This document shows, piece by piece, positions 51,682 through 63,423 of a stretch of 64,000 bases of DNA. Position numbers and translations under genes: made by a program. This DNA comes from Serendipita indica DSM 11827 (lineage: Eukaryota; Basidiomycota; Agaricomycetes; Sebacinales; Serendipitaceae): the NCBI GenBank assembly GCA_910890315.1, contig CAJVGD010000001.1:62001-126000 (forward strand), given 5' to 3'. The notes beneath the pieces are model-generated. The model saw nothing but the letters and a program-made list of their open reading frames with translations, searched no databases and was not told where the DNA came from. Within the stretch, counting starts at the first letter, position 1; the number at the start of each line of letters is the position of its first letter.

Positions 51682-54679
51682 ATGAACTCGAGGCGGGCTC
51701 GCAATCAGTACGGCAAGGTATCTAAAAGGGTAAACGATCGTGCAAATTCGGGAACACGAGTGGATGTCAGCGATGACCAGAGTGACGACCAAGTTGAGTT
51801 GGTCCTTCCTGAGGTCAAGGGTGTCTCGCGGCGTACGTCTAGCAAGCGTAACTTGAAGATCAATTCGGATAAAGTTACACAAAACCCGGTGGCACCGACT
51901 GGAAAGCTGGCTCCAGCCACGCGCTCCCGTCAAGGTCAGTCAACCGAACATGTTACCCTTTCGTGTACTCACTTTGACTCGTGCAGGAAGCGAGAAGGAT
52001 GAACGGCCTCCTTCCCCGAAGAAGAGAAAGAGACGAGAGTCCTCTCCTGCCGATTCGGAAACGACAGAAACGGCAGAAGAGGAGGAACCGACCCCTAGAA
52101 AGCCTAAACAAAGTATAAGAGATTACCCTCAATGTGCTTCCTGTTCATAACTCGAATAGGATCGCCAGAGAGGTCTCCTGCTCGCAAAATACAAGCGACA
52201 GAAAGCGGAAAGTTTACTCCGGGTAAGCATATCTCCCATGTTCTCTTGCTCCACCTTATCCACCATAGTCCCTAAGTCAGCCTCTGCCGTCGGAACGCCC
52301 AGTCAGCCAGCTCAAACACCACGACTTGCAAGAGATCTCTCGGATCTCTTTATATCCCCTCACAAGCCAAACATGACCTCTGCTACCGGGAGCCCTCCCA
52401 AGCTCAAGCGAATGCTCTCTTCGAGGTCAAAAACCGAACCCACTCTACAAACGGATAGTTTAGCAACAGGCTCGGACCTCTTCCACTCCACCTCGATGTT
52501 CAACCCACCAACACAGGATCCTCTAAACTCTCCTATACGAGGTGGCTCGTCGTTTAACCGCAATCCTCTGGCTAGAGACCGAACGCCCTCACCGAGCCCG
52601 CAGCGAAACCACTCCCCACCTCCAATCTCAAGGTCACCTCAGCGCCCCGGACGCACGTATTCTAAATCTCGCTCCTTCTTGATTGAGGTTTCCCGGGATG
52701 AGACACAGATGGACGTAGACGCTCAGCCAGCACGAGCGTCCCATACGCAAAATGAACAGGACCCTAGTGAGACTCATCGGGAGTCGTACTCGGAGCTGCG
52801 CTCTCGTTGGGGCTTGGATAACTCTGAGCAGGATCCAGAACTCAATATGCCGGTGAATGATCTGAACAGTATTGGGGAGATGCGGTCTCGAGGAGAAACG
52901 AGGAGGTTCTTGGACGAGCTTGGATATCTGTTCGACGGATTAGACACGACAAGTGGGAGTAATACAAGTGCAAAGCGCTCAAGCGCAATTCAAGTGGTCT
53001 CTAAGATGGGAGACGCAGAGTTTTTGCGCAGAGCCGCTGCTGCAGACTTTGTGGGCAAGGCATGGACTCTCCTCCGAGCAGCCGGTGCTGGTACAGGGAC
53101 CGACCGAGTAAGTGAAATAGATCTCAATAAACCCTCACTAACCTATGATTAGATACTGGATGCGTCTCTCATCGCATTTGTCGCTATTGCGACGAGAGAT
53201 CAACGTCAAACCACCGAATTGGCGAAGAACAAGGATTTTATCTCGTTTCTAAATGCCTCTTTGGAGGTGACTCCAGAAGAGGATGTGTTGGTTGCACCAG
53301 AAACCAAAGAAGAGCCCCTATGGGCGCGAAGACTCGGACTATCACGCGTGGATAAGACAAGTGTCAGTGGTTTGTAGTGCCTTGGACATACTATGCTAAC
53401 ATTTTTGAAGCTCACTGTACTACGAGGGGCTATCAAGGATGGTCGAATTCTCAGTGAAGGCGAGGTTGCCTCTCATCGACTGCTTGCATCGGAATCCCTA
53501 GTCAAGGTAGCTGCTGCCGGACAAAAACTTGATCAAGAGTTAGGAGCTACTTTGTGCAGATCGCTCTCCATCGATCTTTCAATTCTCACAGCTGAGGATC
53601 TGCAAGACGCTGACTCAGATCAGCAAAAGCACCATATTCACCACATTCTAAACTGCCTCAAAGTACTTGAGCATGTTGGTCTCAGCGAGGAGGATCAAGG
53701 TTACGAATCTCTTGTCGCATCCCTCGGGCGTTTTGTCAACTCATGGACGCCGTATCTTCACAACTCAAACGAACCTGCACGTATGTGATTGCATACCGTA
53801 CCTTGATTGGATACTTATGGGCTCATAGTATTCAATGAGATGGTCGAATCGACACTCCGACACCTAATCACGGCTACTCATGACCGTAAAGAACTCTGCA
53901 AGGCAATTGCTGAAGAAGAGAACGTCTTTTATACCCTGCTTCGTCTCTTCATTTATTGGAACCGCGCCTACTTTAACAACCTGCGCCAAAACGCAACAAA
54001 AGACGCCGAGGACCATGACAGGAGCGGTTTGCTACAGAGAGCGAGCCTAGTGCTCGGTCTTCTCACTCAAATCCTGAGGCAGCATCACGAGGCTAAGGGA
54101 TTACTGAGGTCAATGCGTGAGTGAGTTTGTACCCACAGTTGCCCATCTAACACTGTGTAGGGCTCTCCATCGCATGTCCACTGGGAGCAAATTGCTACGA
54201 GACCTGCCGGTGTAAGAAGCAGGTATCTGGTTTGCAAGCGTTGGGATCTTTGTTCAAGCAACCCGCAGACGGGTTGACTGTGAGTCATGTCCTAGGCTCT
54301 GTCTCTTTCCCTTTTCCGCTCACAAAATGATCAGGCTCCCGCGGAAGCACAAGCGACCTTTATTCATGGTCACATTGGAGTCTTACTCGGGATGATCTAT
54401 ATTCACGACGTAGAAAGTCGACCAACAGTGTTGGATTGTCTCGACCCACCCAAAGGCAGTAGCAAGGAGAAGGTTACGACCCTCATCTCCGTTATCCGAG
54501 AATTCTGCTCCCTTCTTGCAACGGTGGTCAGCAAGGCCAACCCACCGAGGCGGGCCTCGTCCACATCCAGCGACGCAGATGAAGAACAACCCACCGAAAC
54601 TATTATCGCCGACGCCTCGCTAGACGAAGGTGTACAATTGGCCGAATCGATTATCAAGGAGCTGGAACAATTGTTATAA
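51682..54679 (+). CDS. Cohesin-release factor WAPL (Wapl/Rad61-like)
   Basis: Wapl opens the cohesin ring in complex with Pds5. The N-terminal half is disordered, basic and Ser/Pro-rich with an NLS-like SPKKRKRRESS. It then reads LFISPHKPNM, PPKLKRMLSSRS and many SP sites, and is spread over four short exons. The WAPL domain begins at GEMRSRGETRRFLDELGYLF and GLDTTSGSNTSAKRSSAIQV, the strongest diagnostic match. It continues with FVGKAWTLLRAAGAG, ILDASLIAFVAIATRDQRQT, HHILNCLKVLEHVGLSEED, LCKAIAEEENVFYTLLRLFI and LGLLTQILRQHHEAKGLL. The last exon (ATFIHGHIGVLLGMIY to IIKELEQLL) ends at 54679. Introns lie for instance at 53107-53154 and 53363-53410. It is convergent with twinfilin, about 100 bases apart. 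Confidence 0.85.
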
Positions 54680-54781
54680 TTCTCCTCACTCGTCCTCTTC
54701 TGACCAAACGGGTGTACAAGTCTGAACGATACAATTTCTCTTTTCCAAAATGTACACGTGTATCACGAAAGTGTCAGACAT

Positions 54782-56184
54782 CTATCGCCGGCGCGGTGGT
54801 CCTCGCGGCTTTGCAAACGCCACTCGCTCCGAACCTGCTGGGGTAGAAGGACCGGTAGCATCGTGTCCGAGTTCGAGCATCAAATAGGCCTCGCTGATTT
54901 CCGTCGGATCCGACGTTTCTGCCTTGCGTGCAATGTCCAGTCCCCAGCCTTTGGCAATATGCCTCAACGAGTTTGCCTCGGCGGAGTAGACCATCTTTTG
55001 CTTGATGGGCGAGGAAGCCGGGCAGCAGTAGATCAGTACTGTCATATGTTAGCGCTCATGCAAAGAGCTGGCGAGAATGAAAACGTGTACCGATCGAGGT
55101 CACGTCTTGCTGGTTGTTCTGATGAGGCCAGGAGTACAGGGCAAACGCTGAGGGCATCAGTGCCAACGCAATGCACTGGTACACGCCACTCACAAGGCTC
55201 ATCCGCAGGGATCCGTTGCCCGACCTGATCCGCCGAGACACCCTTTGCGGAATCCTTCAACACAAGTGACTCTTGATCCATGTCCACACTCTAATCACAA
55301 TCAGCCCCTTTCAATCCACAAATCCACAGTATGGTGCTCACTAGGAGAACGAGCGCAGATTCGGCACCAGCATCTGCGAGTGCCTTGACTGCGCTCTCCG
55401 CTTCTTCCGTCCACTTGAGACCGATCGCACCCATGTGCGACTTTTTAGCGCGCATGCCCTCGTAGGACGTGGCTCCCGCTGCGCGTTCGGCGGCACGTAC
55501 GCCTGCCATTTCTGCTTCGCGCGCAGAGAGAGGTTTGGGCGCGAGCATGTGCTGTACATGAGCATCGTATGCCTCTGGTGTCAAGTCTGCCTAGAGCCGA
55601 CGTCAATCCCCAGAGTGACTAGACTTGGATGTTGAGGATGGCTATGATTGAAACTCACTTTCGAAGTTGCAAAGAGACTATCTTTAAATCTGTTCTCTCC
55701 AAGTGCCTTTTTGAGTGCACCCTGCGTGCTCGCATACAACATCTATTCCCCAAATCAATTCCGCATTCCTCCTTTTGACAGTCTTTCAAGACCAGAAATA
55801 CGCACCTTGTCTCGAATCTTTGCCGTCTCGGGGACATAGCTGATAGAAAGCCAATCCGCACTGTCAAGACGGACGAGAAGATACGCAGGGACGTTGTCCT
55901 CTACATAGTCCTGTACATGCTCAAAATCAGTCTTGAGATCGCCCGTCTTGGGCCACGTCTGATCGGGCACGAGCGCCTCTGTCACCCAAATAATCCAAAC
56001 AATCCAATTCCCGTCCCAATCATAAAGTCGACGATGAAATGATAAGTACCACTTTAAAGTGTACGAATCGATAAAACGCACCGTTGACAATGGCCACTTT
56101 GAGCACACGGATCCCATCATTATTGACTGCGTCGGTGAACGCAGCGAGCAACTCTGGCGACGCGCCAATCCCAGATACAGACAT
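54782..56184 (-). CDS. TWF1: Twinfilin
   Basis: Binds actin monomers through two ADF/cofilin-homology domains and caps barbed ends. The start MSVSGIGASPELLAAFTDAV NNDGIRVLKVAIVN is the usual twinfilin opening. ADWLSISYVPETAKIRDK and MLYASTQGALKKALG belong to the first domain. The linker is LTPEAYDAHVQHMLAPKPLS, AREAEMAGVRAAERAAG and MGAIGLKW. The second domain has VLIYCCPASSPIKQKMVYSA, then GWGLDIARKAETSDPTEISE AYL. It ends VAFAKPRGPPRRR at 54782, the basic tail that binds capping protein and lipids in relatives. About eight short introns; no frame break seen. Confidence 0.9.
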
Positions 56185-57047
56185 GATTTACCCAAGTTTC
56201 TTGTCTTCAACACGGTACTCTCAAGACGACAAAACCCCTCGAGCGAACGGGTCCAAGATTGATCGCCCGGCCAATCTAATCGAGATTGTGGCCAAAGTGG
56301 CCGGTGGATCAAAACGGAGAACAGGCCGAATCAGTAAACAAAGGGTTTACTTCTCAATAACAAACACACCAAAGCAATGGCTTCTACAATTTCTGCAATT
56401 TCACGTCTGGATTTCCTGACAACCTATCGAAAAGAGGCAAGGAAAATGGTGAGGAGGGAAATGGACAGGGGTCTTTAAAAAACCAAGTGAGAGGGCGCGC
56501 GCCGGAAGGGGGGGAAAGGGGGGAAGGAAAAGTCCGTAGAGGGTTTGGGTTGGGAGTGATACTATACAACCAGCGAATAAAATCAGTTGTGACGGTGGTG
56601 CGCTATTGATACAGTACCGCAGGAGAGAGAAAAAGATTTGGACAAACAAGAGTGCACTGGATGGGGCCCCATCCCCGCTGCGCCCGGCAGAGGAAATTCT
56701 ATGTACGGGACGGCCGAGCGCACGCGGGGGGCGGAGAAGGCGGTAAAAAACAAATTGAAAAAACAAAACTTGATCCATCCAGAATCCAAAAACGTCGAAT
56801 GGCGGGAGAGTAGAGGAGAGAACCGGCGTGCGATGCGTCAAAGAGGTCGTGGGGTCGTCCAAGCAGAGCGGGAAACCATCTATGTTCCAGAAGAGGTCGT
56901 AAGGAGCGGTGTCGATGCTCGCGGGAAAAAGAAGAAGATCGTCGAGGTCGTAATAAGTAAGAGGAACGACCGGCTTTGGTCGTCCTATCCAAGGCCAAAA
57001 TAAAACCCTTATTAAAACCGATATTGATGTAATGATAAACGTGGTAT
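56185..57047. other. Intergenic with homopurine tract
   Basis: 863 bases without a supported gene. A G/A-only run lies near 56508-56530 (GGAAGGGGGGGAAAGG type). The + frame 56638-57003 is open for 121 codons but is lysine/arginine low complexity with no homologue I know. A short inverted repeat (ACGACC..GGTCGT, about 56965-56985) lies shortly before the 3' end of the next gene. Confidence 0.4.
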
Positions 57048-58910
57048 TTAGATGAATCCCTTTGGACTCGTCATTTTCCGCCGTTGTTCAATGATATCGC
57101 TGCGCGGAGTAGGGCTCATCGCGCGTTGATGGCGCTGACTGTTTGAGCGGGATTGATTGCTATAGTTGCTCTGAGCAGAGCTCACACCCGTGTCGATAGC
57201 GGGTTGCAGCTCGAGCGCAGGTAACCGCCACTTGTCCTTTGGCGGTGGTGTGGGTGGGACCGTCGTGCCCGTCGAATACCGCGACGAAACGGTACGTGCC
57301 ACGGAGAATCCAGGCGGTTCGAGCGTCCACGTCATGGCCGTTGCTGGCGGTTGATCATACGATTGTGACCGCAAGTGACTGGGGGCATGTACATTGTTGG
57401 ATTGGAGCGTTGAACGGGGAAAGGCTGGACTGGAAGATTCCCCCGTAAAACGCGACGGTGTACCGGATTGGAACGTTGATCGAGGAGGAGCAAAGGTCGA
57501 TTCGGCGTTCCACCAGTTGGGGAAAGTGGCCTCTGCGGCCGTTAGAGTCATGCCGGCATACTTGGAGTCCATCGTATCGCGATAGTCTTCCTGTGCTCTT
57601 GGTTGTCCAATCATGCTCTTGTCCACAGAGGTGCGTGCACGGCTATGTCCAAGACGAAGGGGTTTAATGGACATGATCATTGCCCGTTGGCGTTGGGCAA
57701 TAGACTGCACAAGGCTCACAGGTCGCATGGCCGCCGGTGTGCCCGAGAGGCTGATATCCTCGGGAACGTCTTGGGGAATCGGTGAGAGATGAAGCGTCAT
57801 ATGTTGTTGGCGATGCTCCAGAGGCAGTTCGGGCACGGGCGGGATGGACGAGCCCGCAGTGGGCGGGACCGCGCTGTACGGGGTTGGGGGTGGCAAGCTC
57901 TGGATGGGCAAATGAGGGGTCGACTCTAGACGAGGACGCGGGCCTTGTCGCAATGTCGGGAGAACCCATGTCGTCTTCTTCGGCTTGACTGGGGAAGCCG
58001 CCGTAGAGGTAACGGTTGAAGTTACCTGTTTCTCCGCAATCACAACATCGACAGGAGACAGGGGCGAGATGAGTGCCGTATGACCATTGCCTTCCCAGTC
58101 GTAGGAGCGGCAGCGACGACGCCAGACGGTTGGGTCACGCTTAGAGGCGACGACGACAGAGGCCGTAAACCAGAGTGCAAACAAAACATCTATTACCCAA
58201 AAAGTTAGTGGTTTCCCGCCAATCGGAGGCGATAACTCACAAAGGATTGTGATTGTCCACGAGCCGACGAGGAGAGCACGGTAGGCCGAGGCGCAGGCAG
58301 AGCCAATATCTACAAAAGAAGCTAGGTGAGAAAAAAAGGCGGCAGCGGCGGGTCGAGGCGACGTACTGGAGCCACATTGAAAGGTAGGGCTAAGGGCTGA
58401 ATATGCGAGCGCGCCGGCTATAGGCGTGTCAGCCATCGAACCACAGAAGGCGGGCTCGCCGTGGGGGAGAGAGAGAATCGACTGACCGAGCTGGAGAACG
58501 GCAAGGGCGGCGTAGAGGACAATCTCAAAAAACGTATGGGAGAACCAGGCGTGCTGTTCGCCGACATGTTGTTGCGTGTCGAGACGGGCGACCGCGGCAA
58601 CGGCAGCAAAACAGACGAGTTGGATGATCAGGTTGTAGACACTGACACCGACTAGAAGGGGAATAAGAGTACATCTAGCGTAGATATAGACAAGACCAAC
58701 GGTGTGAATGAGTCCTCCGAGTGTCTTTCGCGGCCACGTCCAGAGCGGCGACGATGCCAAAGACGAAATGGAGAACGAGAATGACCACTAGAGGACGAGA
58801 AAAAGAGAAGATGAGCATTAGAAGAGAATATAAAGGGCATGTTGCATACCAAAGAAGAGGGTCCTGCTCCTCAAAAAGTCGGCATTGCGAGCTGGTTTGA
58901 AAAAGGACAT
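57048..58910 (-). CDS. Four-TM MARVEL-like membrane protein with long disordered tail
   Basis: Unnamed basidiomycete membrane protein. Start at 58910 (MSFFKPARNADFLRSRTLFF). An intron near 58848-58791 leads to VVILVLHFVFGIVAALDVA (TM1). A second, with GTTGGT donor (about 58702-58653), is needed to reach GVSVYNLIIQLVCFAAVAAV (TM2). HTFFEIVLYAALAVLQLGQS is TM3 and WVIDVLFALWFTASVVVAS is TM4. A short charged loop (KRDPTVWRRRCRSYDWEG) marks the cytosolic side. About 340 residues follow, rich in Pro, Ser and Thr with SSQ and TPP motifs likely to be phosphorylated, to KMTSPKGFI. Four helices with short loops fit MARVEL-type topology; no conserved residue proves the family. Confidence 0.65.
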
Positions 58911-59516
58911 GTTTGGTGGGCGTGAATGGCCACGACGAGTGGCCTTTGAGAGCTCAGAGGCGTCGTAGAATCGTAAAGAACGCGTTGCTTGGTCGTGCGA
59001 GTAAGACGCAGCGGTGGTTGGGATCAAAGGCCTGTAGACTACACGAGGCCTACAGGGCCCAATCACAGACGGGGCCTCGTTGCTACAATGAATATTATAT
59101 AGTACTATCATGTGTTCCCACTGCGCAGCTGTATCCGCGCATGCACCACGAGGGGGTTCTGATTAGAATGTAGATTGTACATGGATTTACAGCTACATTC
59201 GGGTTATGTGCGTGCGCGGGGCGGGGGGAGGGAAACAGAATCTAGATAACACGGGACACACGGCCATCCAGCCTGCGATCGACAGGGCCCGCCGTGGATT
59301 TGCGATGGGTTGAGAACGTTTACCGCGAGGCAAATCCACCCGGCAACTCTGGCCCGATTATGCAGACAGGAAACCGCGTGCAACTCGTAATTAGCGAGTT
59401 GCGGAGCATCACTCTAAGCCCCTAAGCATCAGTGCTGGATGACTCGCCATTGACCAGCTCCGCGTCTACTCCAAATCATCTCAACAACTTGGTCTCTCCC
59501 ACAACAACAGAACGGA
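58911..59516. promoter_or_regulatory. Divergent promoter region, MARVEL-like / NADAR
   Basis: 606 bases between divergent starts. A palindromic-looking CGAGTTGCGG / CAACTCG pair lies near 59380-59405. No gene supported. Confidence 0.35.
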
Positions 59517-60079
59517 ATGCCCCACGCCGCTGAAGACTATCTCTTCTTCTGGAAGGTAATCAACTCTGCCCTCCTTTTGACAATCCACATCTCACATTCC
59601 TTTGTGACAAGCCCGAGCAAGAACACGGCTGGGCCTCGCAGTGGTACCCAAGCACCTTTGTAGACGAAAAAGGCATCACATACCCGACTGCAGAGCACTA
59701 CATGATGTACCAAAAGGCCATCCTCTTCTCCGATCCAAACCCACAGATCCTCGAGGCCACAGACCCAAAGACCGTCAAGCAGCTTGGACGCGCCATTCAC
59801 AATTTCACAGACGAAGTCTGGAACGCACACCGCTCAGAGATTGTCATCCGCGGCAATATGCTCAAGTTTGGCCAGAACCAGGATCTCAGGCAGCAACTCC
59901 TCGCCACCGGTGACAAGGTCCTCGTCGAGGCATCCCCGCTGGACAAGATCTGGGGTATCGGTAAAGGAAAAGAAAGAGCCTTGGACGATAAGAGCAGCTG
60001 GGGTCTCAATCTCCTCGGACTTGCCCTCATGGATGTTCGAAAGCAACTTAGAGAAAAGGAGGACGCTAGTCGGCTCTAA
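59517..60079 (+). CDS. NADAR-domain protein (YbiA-like N-glycosidase fold)
   Basis: Bacterial and plant NADAR proteins hydrolyse reactive riboflavin intermediates or ADP-ribosyl-guanine. Two exons: MPHAAEDYLFFWK, a short intron (about 59556-59615), then PEQEHGWASQWYPSTFVDEK and YPTAEHYMMYQKAILFSD with the catalytic-region HYM.. motif. The next parts are TDPKTVKQLGRAIHNFTDEV W, REEIV-like SEIVIRGNMLKFGQN and LLATGDKVLVEASPLDKIWG IG. The C-terminus NLLGLALMDVRKQLREKEDA ends at 60079. Complete and of normal length (about 165 residues). Confidence 0.9.
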
Positions 60080-60122
60080 ACTATTGTACATTTCAGAAAA
60101 GTCGCATATGTGTACAACGACC

Positions 60123-62938
60123 CTATCGAATCATGAAAGATTGCACGATCGCTCCTATGCACACCGCGGTGCAAATGAAAAACCCAAAGCCATAGCCAGA
60201 AGGGCCATCTTGTACACTTGATGACCACAACTAACCAGGAAAGTTAGTAAACGACTGCAGCCCTTATCAAAACCACCCACGTATCCTCCAATGATCGGTC
60301 CAAAAAATCGAGCCAACGAGACGATACTTTGAGCCAGACCATTGGCGAGTCCGACAATGGGTGGAGGCGTCACTACACGATCATTAGTATACTTCAAAGA
60401 AACCGCATAGACGCACTATAGTTTAACAAGATGGAGACAGAGGTGTAGGCAAATGTCGTCCCACAGTATCGAATGGCCGTAGACACCGCAAGTGCTATCG
60501 TCATGTCAGTATTAAGCTTCTTCCGGTGCGCTCTACCCACAGCTCATGACCAAAAAGTTGTTGCCAGGTCCTGGACTCGCAAAGTTGCGATAGAGCACTA
60601 CAGTGAGGTAGGCTGGAATGAACAGGAAGGAACCAATTCGGAACATTGCAAGATGAGAGAATCGACCTCGCGGTGGACCAATGTTTCTTCGAGTCGTCAA
60701 GCCTTGAACGAAGACTGAAAAGGGACACTTACGGGTAGAGGTAGAACTGGTAAACAATCTGGACGAGACACATCATAGCAACTACAAGAGTCAGCGAGGC
60801 CTTACCCCTGCCTAGTCACTTACTCAGTTGCGCAAAGTGCCCGGGCGTCAGCTCGAGACCTCCAGTTTTATAGTTTCTAATCATCGTGAGATCAATCAGA
60901 CCAAACGCAACGCACTTACGAGACTAGGTAGAGATAAAAGACTTGATCATGCGTAGTCGTGTGCAGCGCAAGCAATCCATATTGAAGAATGATCAACATG
61001 GGTAACATAGACCATGTACTGGGCAGCTTTTCTTCCACCAACTGCGAAATAGGCCTGCTCTCTGCAATCGGTGATAAAGTTGTCGTTTCCAATTGCATTG
61101 GCTCTGGCGTATGATGTCCGGGCGTGGAGACCGCCGTAATGTTGGGTGGCGTGCGTACGCCTGTATGAGAAAAGATGGCTGGAACCATTGATCCTGACGA
61201 AGGTCGACGAGCTGGGGTGAGAGCAGTGAGTCCAAGTCGATGTAATCCACCAAACGGTCGCGACGAAGTGCTCGCCATCGACGGACGATGACGTCCTCTA
61301 GCCGTCTCATCCGAATCAAGACTAGTGGATGCCACTGGAAGTCTTGAAGGTCCTTCTTCAATGTCGGACATGGCAGACTCTGAGTCTGTCTCAAAGACCT
61401 CTTCATTGTCCACGTTGATTGCGGCTTGCACCCAGAGGTCTGCGAGAGATGTGGCATTCATCTCGTTGGCTATGATATATCAGTTAAGTTGCTATAGGAA
61501 TGAGTTGCCTCACCCAGTAGCAATCTCTGTGCAAAGCTGGCTGGTGTGCCAGGTCGATCTTCGGCAGTGTTCGTAAACCTACGTCTACGAAGGGTAGACA
61601 CAAAGCTAGGTCTTCTGTTGGTAGAATCGACTCTTGAACCGCGTCTTCCGGAATACCCATATGCCGACCATTGACCTTTGACGTTCGCGACATGGTTCTT
61701 GGTTTTGGTTGTGGTTGATTGGCGGGGGTTAGCGGCGAAAGAAGGGCTACCCCAGATCTCGGTGATGCAGATGGACCATCAAACACTCGTCTCGCCAGCG
61801 CATCGCTGAACCGTCGAGAGACCTTGTGCTTCAGATTGGCGACGATTCCAGCGGGAGCGGCTGGAGGTGGCGTGATTGGCTCCTCTTCTTCAACCGTTGA
61901 TAGAGGAAGAGGCAAGTTTTCCTTGTCGGGCGAAAGCTTGATCGCACCTTCCCGGGGACCTCCGTCGTAACCCAAGAAGAGGGCAAGGAACGCTCCCAAA
62001 AGGGTGACGGACGATGCCACCGCACATGGGAGTAGGTACGGGTAATCGATGAATAGTTGGACATGACCAAAGAACTGCGGCCAGTTCTTTGCGGGAGATT
62101 CGACTGGTAATGATTAGTTTTGATCAACCATATCACAGAGATCATACGCACAAAGACCCCCCACTATTGCGCCTGCAACACCTCCTAGACCCCACGCGAA
62201 GCCCATGATAGCATAGGCACGTCCTTCATTCGTCAGGTCCGTGACGCTCGCAACACTACCCCTTCCAACGCCAACTGCCCCTCCAAACACACCCTGAAGG
62301 AGACGAATGACAATGGCTTCGCTGTATGACCTCGACGTGCCGAATAGTGTACAAGTAATGGCCATTCCAAGTAGAGATACGATGAGTACCGTCCGTCGGC
62401 CGTGTTTTTCTGCTACAGTAGCCCAAAGAAGTGAAGTAGCGAATTGGGTGATAAAGAACATGCTGCATAGGACCCCGGTCCAATAGCCTACTTCGGCATC
62501 GTCGTCACTGATATGAAAGGATTGAACCATGAAGAGCACCCATGGCGAAGAGACATTGGCAGATAGAAACTCTCCGAGCATCATCTGAAGGGAGATCGAT
62601 TGAGCCAGACGTTACATCTGAACAAGAACGGCGCTTACGATGGATAGAACAGTCATGGGCAGCAGCGGTAGCGGCGTAACGCCTGCTGCTGATGACATAG
62701 GTAGTGCAACTGGTATCGGAACCTTGTCTGGAATCTCTGGTGGTTCATCGCCCGTGTACATGTTAGGGATGCTGTCCTGTTGGTTCCACTGAGGCGGCGA
62801 GAAGACGGGTTGAGGAAATGGACTAGGGTCTCGAGAATGAGATGATGGAGTGTCCGTTAGCAACGCAGAATCTTCGTTCCATCCGCTCGGAGGGAGAGGA
62901 ATATGTCCAGGACCAGTCTTTGCATTGCGCCCGCTCAT
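60123..62938 (-). CDS. MFS transporter, ZIFL/YCR023C-like, with long central loop
   Basis: Twelve-TM drug/proton-antiporter-type carrier of unknown substrate. The start MSGRNAKTGPGHIPLPPSGW is followed by a Pro-rich N-terminus and PLPLLPMTVLSI (TM1). The next parts are VSSPWVLFMVQSFHI, VGYWTGVLCSMFFITQFAT SLLWATVAEKHGRR (motif A, G...D/E..GRR), RLLQGVFGGAVGVGRG and GFAWGLGGVAGAIVGGLC (antiporter-like motif C region). The central loop is about 300 residues, Ser/Pro-rich and disordered. The second half has WSMLPMLIILQYGLLALHTT, FAQLIAMMCLVQIVYQFYLY P, FRIGSFLFIPAYLTVVLY and GLANGLAQSIVSLARFFGPI IGGYV. It ends AIVQSFMIR at 60123. Introns are many. Its 5' coding sequence has a decayed copy at 17838-17960. 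Confidence 0.83.
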
Positions 62939-63423
62939 GATTCGGGTTGCGAGACTATCCTCGACAATGAATGAGTATATAAAAGCGATACAGAGGCTAA
63001 GCACCCTGATCCAGAGACCCAAACAAGTCGGCGTTGGGTTCAAGGGACGTGGGCCTCGGTGCGTCACTCCTTTGAAGGTTATTGCAATAGGAAGAATCAT
63101 TATCTAGTGTCATAATGTACGCTATATATTGCAAGGGACTGATTACTCGACATGGCGTTAACTTGTCGACTCTACTTGATTTTCTAATTGTAACTAGTAA
63201 AGATCACTGAACTATGGACAACCAGTAAGAAAATGCATGCAAACGCTGAAGGACCATTCTCTTATTAAATATGAAGTACATGGACACTATTGGAAGGCTA
63301 AAACCCGCGACATAGCGATGTGAAATAGTGCAGAGACTAGGATCGTCGACCATACCCAAGGTCCAGGTGTAGGGGAACCGCTGAGAGGGGAGACACGATA
63401 ATAGATATAGTGATAGCTACGAA
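62939..63423. other. Intergenic, NLR3 3' end / MFS promoter
   Basis: 485 bases, no gene supported. A/T-rich with TATA-like GCAATATATAGCG (minus strand, near 63125), which could serve the MFS gene. Confidence 0.35.

Noticed and set aside
56638-57003. A 121-codon open frame rich in Lys/Arg
   Set aside because: Low complexity in a purine-rich tract with no family signature; opposite strand also open by chance.
59230-59420. Possible tRNA-like short palindromes
   Set aside because: No cloverleaf with A- and B-box sequence could be built; I found no convincing tRNA anywhere.
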